Origin: Hallerella sp963656065 | GTDB lineage: Bacteria > Fibrobacterota > Fibrobacteria > Fibrobacterales > Fibrobacteraceae | Direction: 5' to 3' | DNA length: 64,000 nucleotides | NCBI GenBank assembly: GCA_963656065.1 | Contig: CAVKGV010000009.1 | Location: 1 to 64,000 of the forward strand | Shown here: positions 26,776-35,397 of the stretch, piece after piece | Layout of the letters: every line of letters starts with the position of its first letter | Numbering within the stretch: the first letter of the stretch is position 1 | The notes under the pieces: model-generated | Seen by the model: the letters and a program-made list of their open reading frames with translations, nothing else | Told to the model about the DNA's origin: nothing | The model's database searches: none | Position numbers and translations under genes: made by a program

Positions 26776-27038
26776 TTACAATCCTTTTTCTATAATATCG
26801 CTTTTTTTAGAGCAAAGGGCGTGCCAAAAGTGTAAAAAATTAAAATCCATGTAAAATTTTGACTTTTTGAAAGAAAACGCGGGGACGAAACCCGCTTTTG
26901 GGAATCCTTTTTGTATTTGTGTCTCCTTTTTCTTGACTTTTGTTGACGAAACGTCATTTTTGAATGACTTATAGGAAATCGGAATCGGAGAAAAAGTCTC
27001 CTTCCTTCTGGGCTGTCTTTTAATCCTATATTTTTGCT
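26776..27038. other. Intergenic region between divergent sigma factor and methyltransferase genes
   Basis: An AT-rich stretch of 263 nt with three short perfect hairpins: GCGGG/CCCGC (26879-26895), TGACG/CGTCA with loop AAA (26944-26956) and GGAGA/TCTCC (about 26985-27000). None has a full terminator shape. Both divergent promoters must lie here. TATATT at 27027-27032 ends six nt before the methyltransferase ATG. Confidence 0.5.
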
Positions 27039-27827
27039 ATGCCAATCAAAGAACCAGACCAATCCGTATGGGATCGTTTTTGGGCCCGCAAAAAGGACCT
27101 TTCCAAGGTCTATCCGGCATCCCCGACGATTCTCAAGACCATCTACAAGCATTTTCCGAATGTAAAGGGCATGAAAATCCTGGAGGTCGGTCCTGGTTCG
27201 GGGCGCGACAGCGCAGATCTTGCCAAGCACGGGGCGGACGTCTATGTTCTCGATTTTTCGGCGGAAAGCTTGAAAACGGTGGAAGCTCTCCGCATCCGGG
27301 AAAACCTGGAAGAAAACTTGCACTGTGTCCGTGGCGACGCCTTTAAGGCACCCTTTCCGAACGGAACTTTCGACCTGGTCTTTCACCAGGGGCTCGCCGA
27401 GCATTTTAGAAACCCGACGCCCCTGATAGCGGAGAACTTTCGGATTGTAAAACCCGGCGGACACATCCTTTGCGACGTGCCGCAGACCGTGCATCCCTAC
27501 ACGGTTATCAAGCACATTCTCATCGCGATGGGAAAATGGTTCGCCGGATGGGAAACGCAGTTTACGATCGGCGAACTGAGAAAGCTCCTGAAGTCGGCTG
27601 GTTTTGAAATTGAATACGAATACGGCGACTGGATGCGCCCGAACCTTTTCTACCGGATGCTTCGCGAACTGTGTTTTAAGGCCCATGTTGAACTTCCCAA
27701 GTATCCGCTTGCGGGATCCGTTTACCAGAAGTCAAAGGACGCGTTTTTGGATGCGTTTGACCGGATTCCCGTTTCGCGTTATACGCAGCTTTCTATCGGA
27801 ATTCTAGCAAAGAAACCCGGGAAATGA
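27039..27827 (+). CDS. Class I SAM-dependent methyltransferase
   Basis: The 262-residue protein has the Rossmann SAM-binding start KILEVGPGSGRDSADLAK near residue 48 followed by the acidic motif VYVLDFS and the motif DLVFHQGLAEHF. This belongs to the Methyltransf_11/25 group; the substrate is unknown. The ATG at 27039 has no Shine-Dalgarno and follows TATATT by six nt. Its stop overlaps the start of the next gene by four bases (ATGA), so it is coupled to a flippase-like membrane protein and may act on a lipid or glycan precursor. Confidence 0.88.
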   Translation: MPIKEPDQSVWDRFWARKKDLSKVYPASPTILKTIYKHFPNVKGMKILEVGPGSGRDSADLAKHGADVYVLDFSAESLKTVEALRIRENLEENLHCVRGDAFKAPFPNGTFDLVFHQGLAEHFRNPTPLIAENFRIVKPGGHILCDVPQTVHPYTVIKHILIAMGKWFAGWETQFTIGELRKLLKSAGFEIEYEYGDWMRPNLFYRMLRELCFKAHVELPKYPLAGSVYQKSKDAFLDAFDRIPVSRYTQLSIGILAKKPGK

Positions 27828-28840
27828 AGTCGGGATTGAAATCCTTTCTTGTGTTGTGTGCCAAGCTGTGTGTGACGCTTGTTCCGTGCTATTTTGTCTA
27901 TCGGAAAATTGTGAGCGCACCGGGCTGGGATACCGGAGACATTTGGGAACTTTTTTCAAGCGACTCGATTTTTCCGCTCCTTTTGGCGCTTTTCTGTCTT
28001 TTGCTTTCCAACTTTATCGGGTGCCTGCAATGGAAACTTCTGCTTGAAAGGCAAGATGTCCGAATGGGTTATCTCCACTTGGTGAAACTTTATTTTGTCG
28101 GGCTTTTCTTTAACAACTTCATGCCGGGAAATGTCGGCGGCGATGTGAAGAAAGTCTATGACATTCGGATGCAGGGAGACCAGAAGACTATCGGTGGCGG
28201 TTTGACTGCGACTTTTTTTGACAGGCTTTTCGGATTGTTTTTTTTGAATGTCCTCGCCCTTCTTGTCGGGCTTCTGTTTTTTATCCATGACCCGGCTGAA
28301 CGTCTTTTTCTCTTGCCTTCGTTTTGGGTGTTTCTGGGGTTTTGCGCTCTTCTTGCGGGGCTTTTCAGCAAAAGGTTGGGACGGGTTTTTGCCTTTTTTA
28401 CGAAAAAAACGCTGCCCGTTTCGGCACAGGTCCGCGTCTTGCATTTTCAGCAGAGATTCCAGAATTATCGGGTCCCGAGGCTTTGGCTCGATATCACGGT
28501 TCTGTCGGCAGTGACGCAGAGCTTGCGCGTTGTCGTGCACTATTTTTGCGGACTTGCCATCGGACTCGACATCGACATTTCATGGTATTTTTTCTTCATC
28601 CCGATGGTGGCCGTGGTCAGTGCGCTTCCGATTTCTATCGGAGGGTTTGGACCGCGGGAACTTTTGGCCCAGTCGCTCTTTGAACGGATTGGTGTTTCAG
28701 GGCTTGCGTCCGTGATGGTCCAACTTTTGGCGTATCTGGTGAGTCTGTTGGTGAGTCTTGTCGGGGCGGTTTTCTTCTTGACCGAAAAGCGGGGTGGGAG
28801 AAAGAAAATTGGGACCGGGAAATCGGGCCAAGCCCGATGA
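27824..28840 (+). CDS. Flippase-like lysylphosphatidylglycerol synthase transmembrane (UPF0104) protein
   Basis: A 338-residue polytopic membrane protein with about eight helices. Family marks are GNVGGDVKKVYDIR, the FFDRLFGLF segment and SIGGFGPRELL near the C-terminus. The family covers the flippase-like half of MprF and AglD-type proteins and probably moves lipid-linked molecules; no synthase domain is attached. Translation is coupled to the upstream methyltransferase by an ATGA overlap. The C-terminal tail is basic (EKRGGRKKIGTGKSG). Confidence 0.88.
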   Translation: MKSGLKSFLVLCAKLCVTLVPCYFVYRKIVSAPGWDTGDIWELFSSDSIFPLLLALFCLLLSNFIGCLQWKLLLERQDVRMGYLHLVKLYFVGLFFNNFMPGNVGGDVKKVYDIRMQGDQKTIGGGLTATFFDRLFGLFFLNVLALLVGLLFFIHDPAERLFLLPSFWVFLGFCALLAGLFSKRLGRVFAFFTKKTLPVSAQVRVLHFQQRFQNYRVPRLWLDITVLSAVTQSLRVVVHYFCGLAIGLDIDISWYFFFIPMVAVVSALPISIGGFGPRELLAQSLFERIGVSGLASVMVQLLAYLVSLLVSLVGAVFFLTEKRGGRKKIGTGKSGQAR

Positions 28841-28972
28841 CATGAAGGTTTCGCTCGGACGCCCCTAATCCCTAACTGTGAAACACGGGGAAAATCAGCC
28901 GTTTTTCTCTTTTTTCGCCCGGGAAGCGTCTTTGGAATTGAAAACCTTTCAAAATCCAAAAAGGACGTTTCG

Positions 28973-31147
28973 ATGAAAGAAAAAGCCGAAATGGAAGCGG
29001 AAATTCTCCGCAGACTGAACAGCGACCAAAAATCCGCGGTGCTTTTCGACCACGGGAAAAAGGGGCCTCTGCTGATTCTTGCGGCGGCGGGTTCGGGAAA
29101 GACTTCCGTTCTTACGCGCCGCATCCAGTGGCGCGTCCTGCAAGGCGTAAATCCGGAGTCGATACTCGCTTTGACGTTTACCGCCAAGGCGGCGCAGGAA
29201 ATGCGAGAACGCGTCCAGAAGCTTTTTCCCGATGCGGACATTCGCCTGAGCACCTTTCATTCGCTGGCCTTTTCGATTTTGCGGGAAAAATTCGGAGGAA
29301 AGTTCGGTTGGGAACTTGCGGGGTTTGATAAAGTTCCTAAACCCGGAGAAGGAGAAGCGGAACGCTTTGCCTGTGCGTTGACCGAATATCGGCTGCGTCC
29401 AGACGCGATAGCGAGGGATGAACTTTTCAATCCGGGAATTCCGCACAAGTTAAGTTTAAAACTGGAACCCATCCGAATGGATGTTCTGAGAACGGGAAAA
29501 ATCGTTTTCGAGGATCTCATCTATCTTTCTACCGCGCTGATTGAGAAAAATTTGGCGGTGCGGACCGCGGTGAGGAATCGCTTCCGGGAAATTCTGGTGG
29601 ATGAATACCAGGATATCAATCCGTCGCAGTATCTGCTTGTCCGGGCGATTCTCGGGGAAAACCGCAACCTGTTTGCCGTCGGGGACGATGACCAGGCGAT
29701 ATACGGTTTTCGCGGGGCGGACATCGGAAACATTTTCCGTTTTTGCAAGGATTTTCCGACGGCGACGCTTCTCAGGCTCGAATGGAATTATCGTTCCGTT
29801 CCGAAAGTGCTGTATCTCGCAAACAACATTTTCCGGGACAAGCCTCTCTTGCTCGGAAAGACGCTCCGGGCGGGAAACAGCAGCCGGCATCCCCTTTTTC
29901 TCGAAAATCGCGACCCGGAACTTTGGGTAAGCGGGGATCCCCGGACGGAAACGCTCCGAATCGTTTCAAAAATCAAGGAGCTCCGGATGGCGTATGACCT
30001 GGAATTCAAAAATTTTGCCATCCTTGTCCGCTACAATCGGCAAAGGCTCTATTACGAAGAAGCACTGGAAAGTTTTCTTATCCCCGTCTATCGCGAAGGC
30101 GCTGCGGAGACGCCCGAAGTTTCGGGAGTCCACGTGGAGACGGTGCACGGCTCAAAAGGCTTGCAATATACGGTTGTTTTTTACGCGGGACTTGCGGAAA
30201 ATCTCACGCCGGGAGAGTCGGGCGGAACGCGGAGGGAACGGAGGCTCCAGTTAGAAGAGGAAAAGCGTCTCTTCTATGTCGGCGTGACGCGGGCGGAGGC
30301 CGTTCTCATTTTGTTATATTGTAAACGACGTTTTTGGAAAGGGCGTCTTTCCGAATTTAAACCGTCTAGATTTTTGAGCTATCTGAATCGACCGATCCCG
30401 GAGAAATCCCCTATGCCGCTCTTCTTCTTTCGCATTCGCGCAGTCGTCTTGATTTTAGGGTATATGATGCTCGCCGTGCCGCCGTTTCTTTTCCGGAGCG
30501 TTTTTTGCCGCAAGTCCCTGTCGGCATGGATTGAACGCCGCATCCAGGAATTTTCCCGGTTCTGCTTCAAGGCACTCCGCGTCCAGATCGATATCGAAAA
30601 CCAGTCGGCGCTGTCCCGTGTTGATTGGAATCGTCCGGTCATCGTGGTGGGCAATCACCAGTCCTATTTCGACATCCCGATTGTCTTTATCACGCTCGGA
30701 CGTTCCATCGGGTTCTTTGCGAAGAAAGATCTGACTTACATTCCCTTCCTCAACTTTTGGATGAAGGAAATCCACTGCATCTTTGTGGACCGCAAAAATT
30801 CCCGGGCGGGAGTCGAAATCAAGAATCGGCTGGAATCTTCAAGCGAGACGGCACATGTCTTTATCTTTCCGGAGGGGACGCGCAGCAAGAATGGAACGCT
30901 CGGGGCTTTCAAAAGCGGGGCCTTTCGGCTGGCGGCGGACCTGAATGCGATAATTTTGCCCGTCTATATCCAGGGGTCGCGCGAAACCTGGGAATCCCGG
31001 AAAAATTCGGACCGGGTCGTCGTGCGTTCCGCAGTTCTAGAACCGATCGATGTCGGGGAACTTTCGAAGGAAAAAGCTATCAACCCGAAGACGGAACTGG
31101 CTCCGCTTGTCTATAAAATGTTCCAGGAAAAAGTCCTGTCAAAATGA
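28973..31147 (+). CDS. UvrD/Rep-like helicase fused in frame to a PlsC-type acyltransferase
   Basis: One open frame of 724 codons contains two unrelated enzymes. Residues 1 to about 475 are a compact SF1A helicase with all motifs: Walker A AAAGSGKTS, Ia LTFTAKAAQEM, II VDEYQD, III GDDDQAIYGFRGAD, IV WNYRS, V ETVHGSKGLQ and VI FYVGVTRA. Residues 481-724 are a 1-acylglycerol-3-phosphate acyltransferase: a membrane helix, NHQSYFD (Asn561-Asp567), FVDRKNS, FPEGTRS (632-638) and ILPVYIQG. The join RPIPEKSP-MPLFFF falls where each protein would normally end or begin. An internal GGAG and ATG (30400-30415) could also produce the acyltransferase alone. A lost stop codon or chance in-frame adjacency explains the join. 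Confidence 0.9.
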   Translation: MKEKAEMEAEILRRLNSDQKSAVLFDHGKKGPLLILAAAGSGKTSVLTRRIQWRVLQGVNPESILALTFTAKAAQEMRERVQKLFPDADIRLSTFHSLAFSILREKFGGKFGWELAGFDKVPKPGEGEAERFACALTEYRLRPDAIARDELFNPGIPHKLSLKLEPIRMDVLRTGKIVFEDLIYLSTALIEKNLAVRTAVRNRFREILVDEYQDINPSQYLLVRAILGENRNLFAVGDDDQAIYGFRGADIGNIFRFCKDFPTATLLRLEWNYRSVPKVLYLANNIFRDKPLLLGKTLRAGNSSRHPLFLENRDPELWVSGDPRTETLRIVSKIKELRMAYDLEFKNFAILVRYNRQRLYYEEALESFLIPVYREGAAETPEVSGVHVETVHGSKGLQYTVVFYAGLAENLTPGESGGTRRERRLQLEEEKRLFYVGVTRAEAVLILLYCKRRFWKGRLSEFKPSRFLSYLNRPIPEKSPMPLFFFRIRAVVLILGYMMLAVPPFLFRSVFCRKSLSAWIERRIQEFSRFCFKALRVQIDIENQSALSRVDWNRPVIVVGNHQSYFDIPIVFITLGRSIGFFAKKDLTYIPFLNFWMKEIHCIFVDRKNSRAGVEIKNRLESSSETAHVFIFPEGTRSKNGTLGAFKSGAFRLAADLNAIILPVYIQGSRETWESRKNSDRVVVRSAVLEPIDVGELSKEKAINPKTELAPLVYKMFQEKVLSK
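30400..30415 (+). promoter_or_regulatory. Internal Shine-Dalgarno and ATG for the acyltransferase domain
   Basis: GGAG at 30400-30403 stands nine nt before an in-frame ATG at 30413 (codon 481), which begins the hydrophobic MPLFFFRIRAVVLILGY helix, the usual N-terminus of PlsC proteins. TATATT also occurs about 95 nt upstream (near 30316). Confidence 0.6.
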
Positions 31148-31390
31148 GCGCATTAGAAAAAATTTTTGGCAAGGGATTCTTCCAAAAATATCTGTGGATA
31201 AATTGTTATTTTAAATAGGTGTATTTAAGGGGAGTGCTGAGTATTTAAACGATAATACTTTACCATAAAATTCCATATGCCGAAATTTGCAAAATTTCGC
31301 CGATTTTAAGAAAAATGAAAAAAAAACGTCCGCTATTCCGTTTTTTATTAAATTCGCGTTTACCGCAAGTGGGTATGTGAAACCTTTACC
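31148..31390. other. Candidate replication origin (oriC) upstream of dnaA
   Basis: A 243-nt AT-rich non-coding region directly before dnaA. It contains a perfect DnaA box on the minus strand (TGTGGATAA, 31193-31201, the complement of TTATCCACA), a direct repeat GTATTTAA at 31221-31228 and 31241-31248, and an inverted repeat CGAAATTT/AAATTTCG (31281-31299). A second near-match TGTGGATAG lies just inside dnaA at 31407-31415. Position, base composition and box fit an origin, but only one perfect box is present. Confidence 0.5.
31193..31201 (-). promoter_or_regulatory. DnaA box (perfect TTATCCACA)
   Basis: TGTGGATAA on the plus strand equals the consensus nine-mer on the minus strand. It lies 190 nt before the dnaA start and may serve in initiation or in autoregulation of dnaA. 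Confidence 0.7.
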
Positions 31391-32875
31391 GTGGCCTTGA
31401 ACGAAATGTGGATAGATGATAATGTGATTCGGCTGTCGAACGCCTCCTCGGACGTGTGGAGTGCCGTTCTTGACGGTCTGCGACATCGCAGCGACGTGCC
31501 TTCGAACGCTGTCGATATGTATTTTGACGGAAATCTGGAATTTTTCGGGGTGGAAAACGGTTGTGCAAAGCTGGTCGCAAAGAACGAGTTGATTCCCGCC
31601 TGGATCAGTCGCTTCCGGGAACCTCTCCTGTCCGCGCTCCAAGATGTCCTGCCCGAAATTTCGACTTTTAAAATCGACGTCTCGCCGAAAAGCAAGGCGG
31701 TGCAGGTCCCCATTATTTCGTCGGATGCGCTTGTTCCGGAATATCCCACGGCGAAGAAGCCTCGGGCCAGTCGGGCGGAGAAAATCAGGAATTCGGAAAA
31801 CGCGAAAACGTTGGCCTCCCTTTATCCGACATATTCGTTCGAAACCTTTGTGGAAGGCGATTCCAACCGGATGGCTCTGGCCCTCTGCCGCTCCATTGCC
31901 GAAAATCCGGGCAAATGTTCGATGAATCCTTTTTTTCTGTTCGGCGGTTCCGGAGTCGGAAAGACGCATCTTCTGCAGTCGATTGGACGCTATGCGATAA
32001 ATTACCATACCGCATCGACGGTCGTATTTCGGACCGCGGAGCGTTTTCTCAAAGACTTTATGCAGACGCAGACAGCGGTCTCCCGCGAGGAAAGGTCGGA
32101 AGCCCTTGCAAATTTGCGGCATACATACGAAGAATCCGAACTGCTTCTTATCGACGATATCCAGTTTCTAGCCGGAAAGGGGCACGGTGCGACGGAAAAG
32201 GCCCTGTTCGATGTACTCCAGAAGCGTCTTGTGGCGAAAAAGCCGACCGTTTTCTGTGCGGATAGGCGTCCTTCCGAAATTCCCAACCTGTTTGAAGGAT
32301 TTTTGCGCTTTGACAGCAACAGCGTCGCGGTGAATGAACCCGATTGCTTGACGAAAATGGACATTTTGCGGAAAAAAGCCGAAAATCTCCAGGTTCCCGC
32401 CGAAGAACGTGAAAAAATTTTTGGTTGGATCGCTGCGCACGAACGGGGAAATGTCCGCGAAATCGAGGGAACCGTCACGAAGCTTTTTGCCTATCGCGAT
32501 CTGCTCGGGGTGAATTTGACGTTTGACACGTTCCGGGAACTTTGCTGTCCCTGCCAAGTGGCATCGGTTGGCGAAAAAGCGGACCGTCCCGTCTTGACGG
32601 TTGCCTCTATCAAGGAAGCCGTGGCGTTTGCCTACAAGATATCGTCGGAATCGCTTCGGGCGAATTCCCGGGTCAAGTCCATTTCCCTTCCGCGGAAAAT
32701 CGCGATGTACTTTTGTCGGGAACTGACGAAGGAATCGCTTTCGAATATCGGATTCCATTTCGGCAGGGACTATTCCACTGTGATTGCGAACATCAAGTCG
32801 GTGGAGCGCGAAATGCGCCAAAACCCGGAATTTGCCGAAAAAATGGAAAAATTGCGCAATTCTTTGACCGCCTAG
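31391..32875 (+). CDS. dnaA: Chromosomal replication initiator DnaA
   Basis: The 494-residue protein has the AAA+ core with Walker A GGSGVGKTH (Lys191), Walker B LLLIDDIQF (Asp255-Asp256), sensor 2 NVREIEGTVTKL and the C-terminal DNA-binding domain IV with SISLPRKIAMYFCRELT. The domain IV signature reads GRDYSTV (458-464) where most DnaA proteins have GRDHTTV or GRDHSTV, so the base-contacting His is Tyr. The arginine-finger region is also divergent (LRFDSNSVAV). The start is GTG at 31391; an ATG five codons later is possible. dnaN and recF do not follow; pilin genes do. Confidence 0.93.
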   Translation: MALNEMWIDDNVIRLSNASSDVWSAVLDGLRHRSDVPSNAVDMYFDGNLEFFGVENGCAKLVAKNELIPAWISRFREPLLSALQDVLPEISTFKIDVSPKSKAVQVPIISSDALVPEYPTAKKPRASRAEKIRNSENAKTLASLYPTYSFETFVEGDSNRMALALCRSIAENPGKCSMNPFFLFGGSGVGKTHLLQSIGRYAINYHTASTVVFRTAERFLKDFMQTQTAVSREERSEALANLRHTYEESELLLIDDIQFLAGKGHGATEKALFDVLQKRLVAKKPTVFCADRRPSEIPNLFEGFLRFDSNSVAVNEPDCLTKMDILRKKAENLQVPAEEREKIFGWIAAHERGNVREIEGTVTKLFAYRDLLGVNLTFDTFRELCCPCQVASVGEKADRPVLTVASIKEAVAFAYKISSESLRANSRVKSISLPRKIAMYFCRELTKESLSNIGFHFGRDYSTVIANIKSVEREMRQNPEFAEKMEKLRNSLTA

Positions 32876-32953
32876 CGGGCTTGGGGCGCTTTTCGCCTTC
32901 CTTTTGTATTCTTTTGTTTACGCAAAAACGATAAATAGTATAGATTTATCCTT

Positions 32954-33481
32954 GTGAAGAACAATGCTCTTTCAAGATGCGGTTTTACACTGGTCGAGGT
33001 CCTGACGGTCGTCGCGATGATAGGCATTTTGTCGGCGGTGGGCTACGGCGGAATGTCGAGGGCGATTGCGAACAGCCGAGCGAAAGACGCCGCTTACAAC
33101 ATGTCCGCCTATCTCGAATCAACGGCAAACAGGGCGCGCCAGCTGAACGATACGCTCTGCGTCAAGGGTAAAAATTCGCGGTGGCTTTTCACATACCGCT
33201 CAAAGTGCTCCGATGCGGAAAACTCCGTGGCCATCGACAGCATGGAACTGGTTCTGCGGATGTCGCTTGTCGATGCGTCGGTCAGCGGATTTGAAGGGGA
33301 AAACTGGCTCTCTTCCGGGGCGGAATTCGCTCCGAAATTCGGGCTTTCTGCGGCTCCCAGCCAAGGATACTTTGTCGCGAAATACGGAAACGACGAGCTC
33401 TTTGGGGCGGCAGTCAAGTCCAAGGGAAAAAATTCTATCGTTCCGAAGAAAGGCGACGGCTCTTCGTGGGAAGATCTGTGA
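32954..33481 (+). CDS. Type IV prepilin-like protein (FimT/GspH type)
   Basis: A 175-residue prepilin. The leader ends in CGFTLVEVLTVVAMIGIL: the prepilin peptidase site G|FTLVE with Glu5 and a 20-residue hydrophobic helix. The rest looks like a small globular pilin head with two cysteines (about 76 and 94). Such minor pilins start and prime pilus assembly. The start is GTG at 32954 without a Shine-Dalgarno; TATAGA lies nine nt upstream. It opens a run of four genes that all encode pilin-like N-termini, spaced by less than 12 nt. Confidence 0.88.
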   Translation: MKNNALSRCGFTLVEVLTVVAMIGILSAVGYGGMSRAIANSRAKDAAYNMSAYLESTANRARQLNDTLCVKGKNSRWLFTYRSKCSDAENSVAIDSMELVLRMSLVDASVSGFEGENWLSSGAEFAPKFGLSAAPSQGYFVAKYGNDELFGAAVKSKGKNSIVPKKGDGSSWEDL

Positions 33482-33488
33482 GGTTCGT

Positions 33489-33953
33489 ATGGAGAGGTTC
33501 AAAGTCTTAGCGAAAAAAGGCGGTTTCGGCATCATGGAAGTGCTGGTCGCTATCGCTGTGCTCGGATTTCTTTATGTCGCCGTGAACAATCTGCAGTCGG
33601 GAAACCGCGAAGCGCTCCTTCGCATTCGTGGACGTGACGGTGCGGTCGAAGTGGCGGAACAGGTCATCGATTCGCTTTCCCGTATCGGAATCGCCTCGCT
33701 TTCTCAGCGTGACACGATTTCCATTCCGAAAATTTCCCGCACATGGAAAGGGCAGCCCGGAGTCATCCAGCATGATATGACGGTGAACTATTCCGCAACG
33801 GTCGTCCTTTCTCCCGATTCGACATTCAAGGCGAAATCGGCGTCTGCCTACGATACGGTTTCGCACGTGTTCGCAAAGCGTCTCGACGTTACCGTTTCCT
33901 GGCCGTTCAAAAGTTCTACCCAGTCCATCAGCGTTTCGAGGATAATCCGATGA
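33489..33953 (+). CDS. Type IV prepilin-like protein (PilV type)
   Basis: A 154-residue protein with the prepilin motif GGFGIMEVLVAIAVLGFLYVA (cleavage G|FGIME, Glu5 present). The position in the operon, second after a FimT-like and before a PilW-like protein, fits PilV. The ATG at 33489 is 7 nt after the previous stop; a longer open frame upstream lies inside the previous gene and is not used. The stop overlaps the start of the next gene by four bases (ATGA). Confidence 0.85.
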   Translation: MERFKVLAKKGGFGIMEVLVAIAVLGFLYVAVNNLQSGNREALLRIRGRDGAVEVAEQVIDSLSRIGIASLSQRDTISIPKISRTWKGQPGVIQHDMTVNYSATVVLSPDSTFKAKSASAYDTVSHVFAKRLDVTVSWPFKSSTQSISVSRIIR

Positions 33954-35386
33954 AGAAGAGTGGTTTTACCTTGATGGAACTCGTCGTCTATATGGCGATT
34001 GTGGGCATTGTCGTGCTGGTCGCCGGCGAAGCGTTTTCGAACAGTACGAAATTTCGCGTCCGAACCCAAAACATGTTGAAATCGACTGCGGAAGCGGAAA
34101 ACGTGGCGGCGCTTTTCAAGGAAGATGTGTCCCAGATGGGGGCGAAAAGTTCAAAAGAGGCGGGAAACGCCGATGGCGGAGAATCCTACGGGGACAAGTT
34201 CAGCGACGTGAACGTCCTGGTTTATATGGATCCGAATAATTCGGATGCGGCGAAAAGAGACTCCTCCTCGTTTTTCATTGCGAAAAAGGACGATAAAAAT
34301 GACAGTTTGCTTTTCCGGCGGATGCGTTACGATGCGAGCGGGCATTACGAGGCGGTCGAGGAAATCGGCTGGTATGTGAAGGACAATAAGCTGATGCGCT
34401 CCTGCAGGTTGCTCGCGAAAAAAGCGGGATTTTCCCGTTCGGACGACGAACCGTGCGCGGATGTGGGCGCGGAACCGTCTGTTGTGGTGATGGCGGAAGC
34501 GGATTCGATCGGGTTTATCGCGCTGCCTGCGATGCCGAGCGATTCCATCGAAAATTTAGACGAGCTCGATGATGAACAAATTTTTCCTCCCAACGGCGAC
34601 GACGAATTCCGGCTTGTTGCGCGCTTTGTCGGGGAGACGGAATACGAGTCCGTGCAAATCGTGAATTCCGCGGGAGAACGGAACGAGGGCGGTTCTTCCC
34701 AGACGCTTTCCGGCTTCTATTCCAATTACGACGAGAAGACGACGGTCAAAAGCGACATTCGCCTGAACCAGGTTTTTGTCATCAGGAACGAAAGCTCTGC
34801 CAAGGCGACGGATTCATGGCGGAACAATTGCGAAAACTACGGATTGAAGAAAGGAGACGGAAAGGATATCGTGTATGTCCCGGACCAGGAATATGAAGTC
34901 TCCTTTACTATTCCGGCGCCGACAAGCGAAAAAAATCAAATCCTGACTTTTGTGCCGGGGAAGGATCACTTTTCTGCCGGATTCCGCAGTACTTCGGACG
35001 GGGAAATCCCGAAGAAAAATGGAGTGCCTCTTGTCGATGATTTCCTTTTCTATCCGCCCCTTTCGACAGGAGCTAGCGTCCCCGACGGAAAACATGCCAT
35101 CCGTTTTACAGTTCCCGATACGCTCAAAAAGGCGTGCTTCGCCTTTACGTTCGTATTTTACTCTCCGCTCGTTGCGCTCGGAAACCTGACGATCGAAGAT
35201 TTCAAGATTCGAAAGATTGCGAACAGGAACAAGTTCAAGGACGGATTTGACGGTAAGGTGGAAAACAAAAAATTTCTCAAACAGCGAATCAAGGCGGTTC
35301 GGCTTTCCCTGGTTCTCAAGCGGAAAGGCGAAACGGGAAACTCGACGTTGGTCGTCCCCGTTCCGAGCAATGGACCGTCCGACTAA
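33950..35386 (+). CDS. Type IV prepilin-like protein (PilW type), large
   Basis: A 478-residue protein with the prepilin motif SGFTLMELVVYMAIVGIVVLV (G|FTLME). The family member PilW is usually 250-350 residues; this one has an extended extracellular part rich in Asp, Ser and Glu, with a jelly-roll-like end (about 290-440) that could be a binding domain (TDSWRNNCENYGLKK to LVALGNLTIEDFKI region). The predicted head would sit near the pilus tip. Translation is coupled to the previous gene by ATGA; the next gene begins 11 nt downstream after GGAG. Confidence 0.85.
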   Translation: MKKSGFTLMELVVYMAIVGIVVLVAGEAFSNSTKFRVRTQNMLKSTAEAENVAALFKEDVSQMGAKSSKEAGNADGGESYGDKFSDVNVLVYMDPNNSDAAKRDSSSFFIAKKDDKNDSLLFRRMRYDASGHYEAVEEIGWYVKDNKLMRSCRLLAKKAGFSRSDDEPCADVGAEPSVVVMAEADSIGFIALPAMPSDSIENLDELDDEQIFPPNGDDEFRLVARFVGETEYESVQIVNSAGERNEGGSSQTLSGFYSNYDEKTTVKSDIRLNQVFVIRNESSAKATDSWRNNCENYGLKKGDGKDIVYVPDQEYEVSFTIPAPTSEKNQILTFVPGKDHFSAGFRSTSDGEIPKKNGVPLVDDFLFYPPLSTGASVPDGKHAIRFTVPDTLKKACFAFTFVFYSPLVALGNLTIEDFKIRKIANRNKFKDGFDGKVENKKFLKQRIKAVRLSLVLKRKGETGNSTLVVPVPSNGPSD

Positions 35387-35397
35387 AGGAGCGTACG

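Noticed and set aside
26879..26899. Terminator in the sigma/methyltransferase intergenic region
   Set aside because: The stem has only five pairs, a seven-base loop and four T residues, and lies between divergent genes where no transcript should end.
32936..32960. Second DnaA box (TTATCCTTG) before the pilin operon
   Set aside because: It matches only seven of nine positions and overlaps the presumed promoter/start region; chance is likely in AT-rich DNA.
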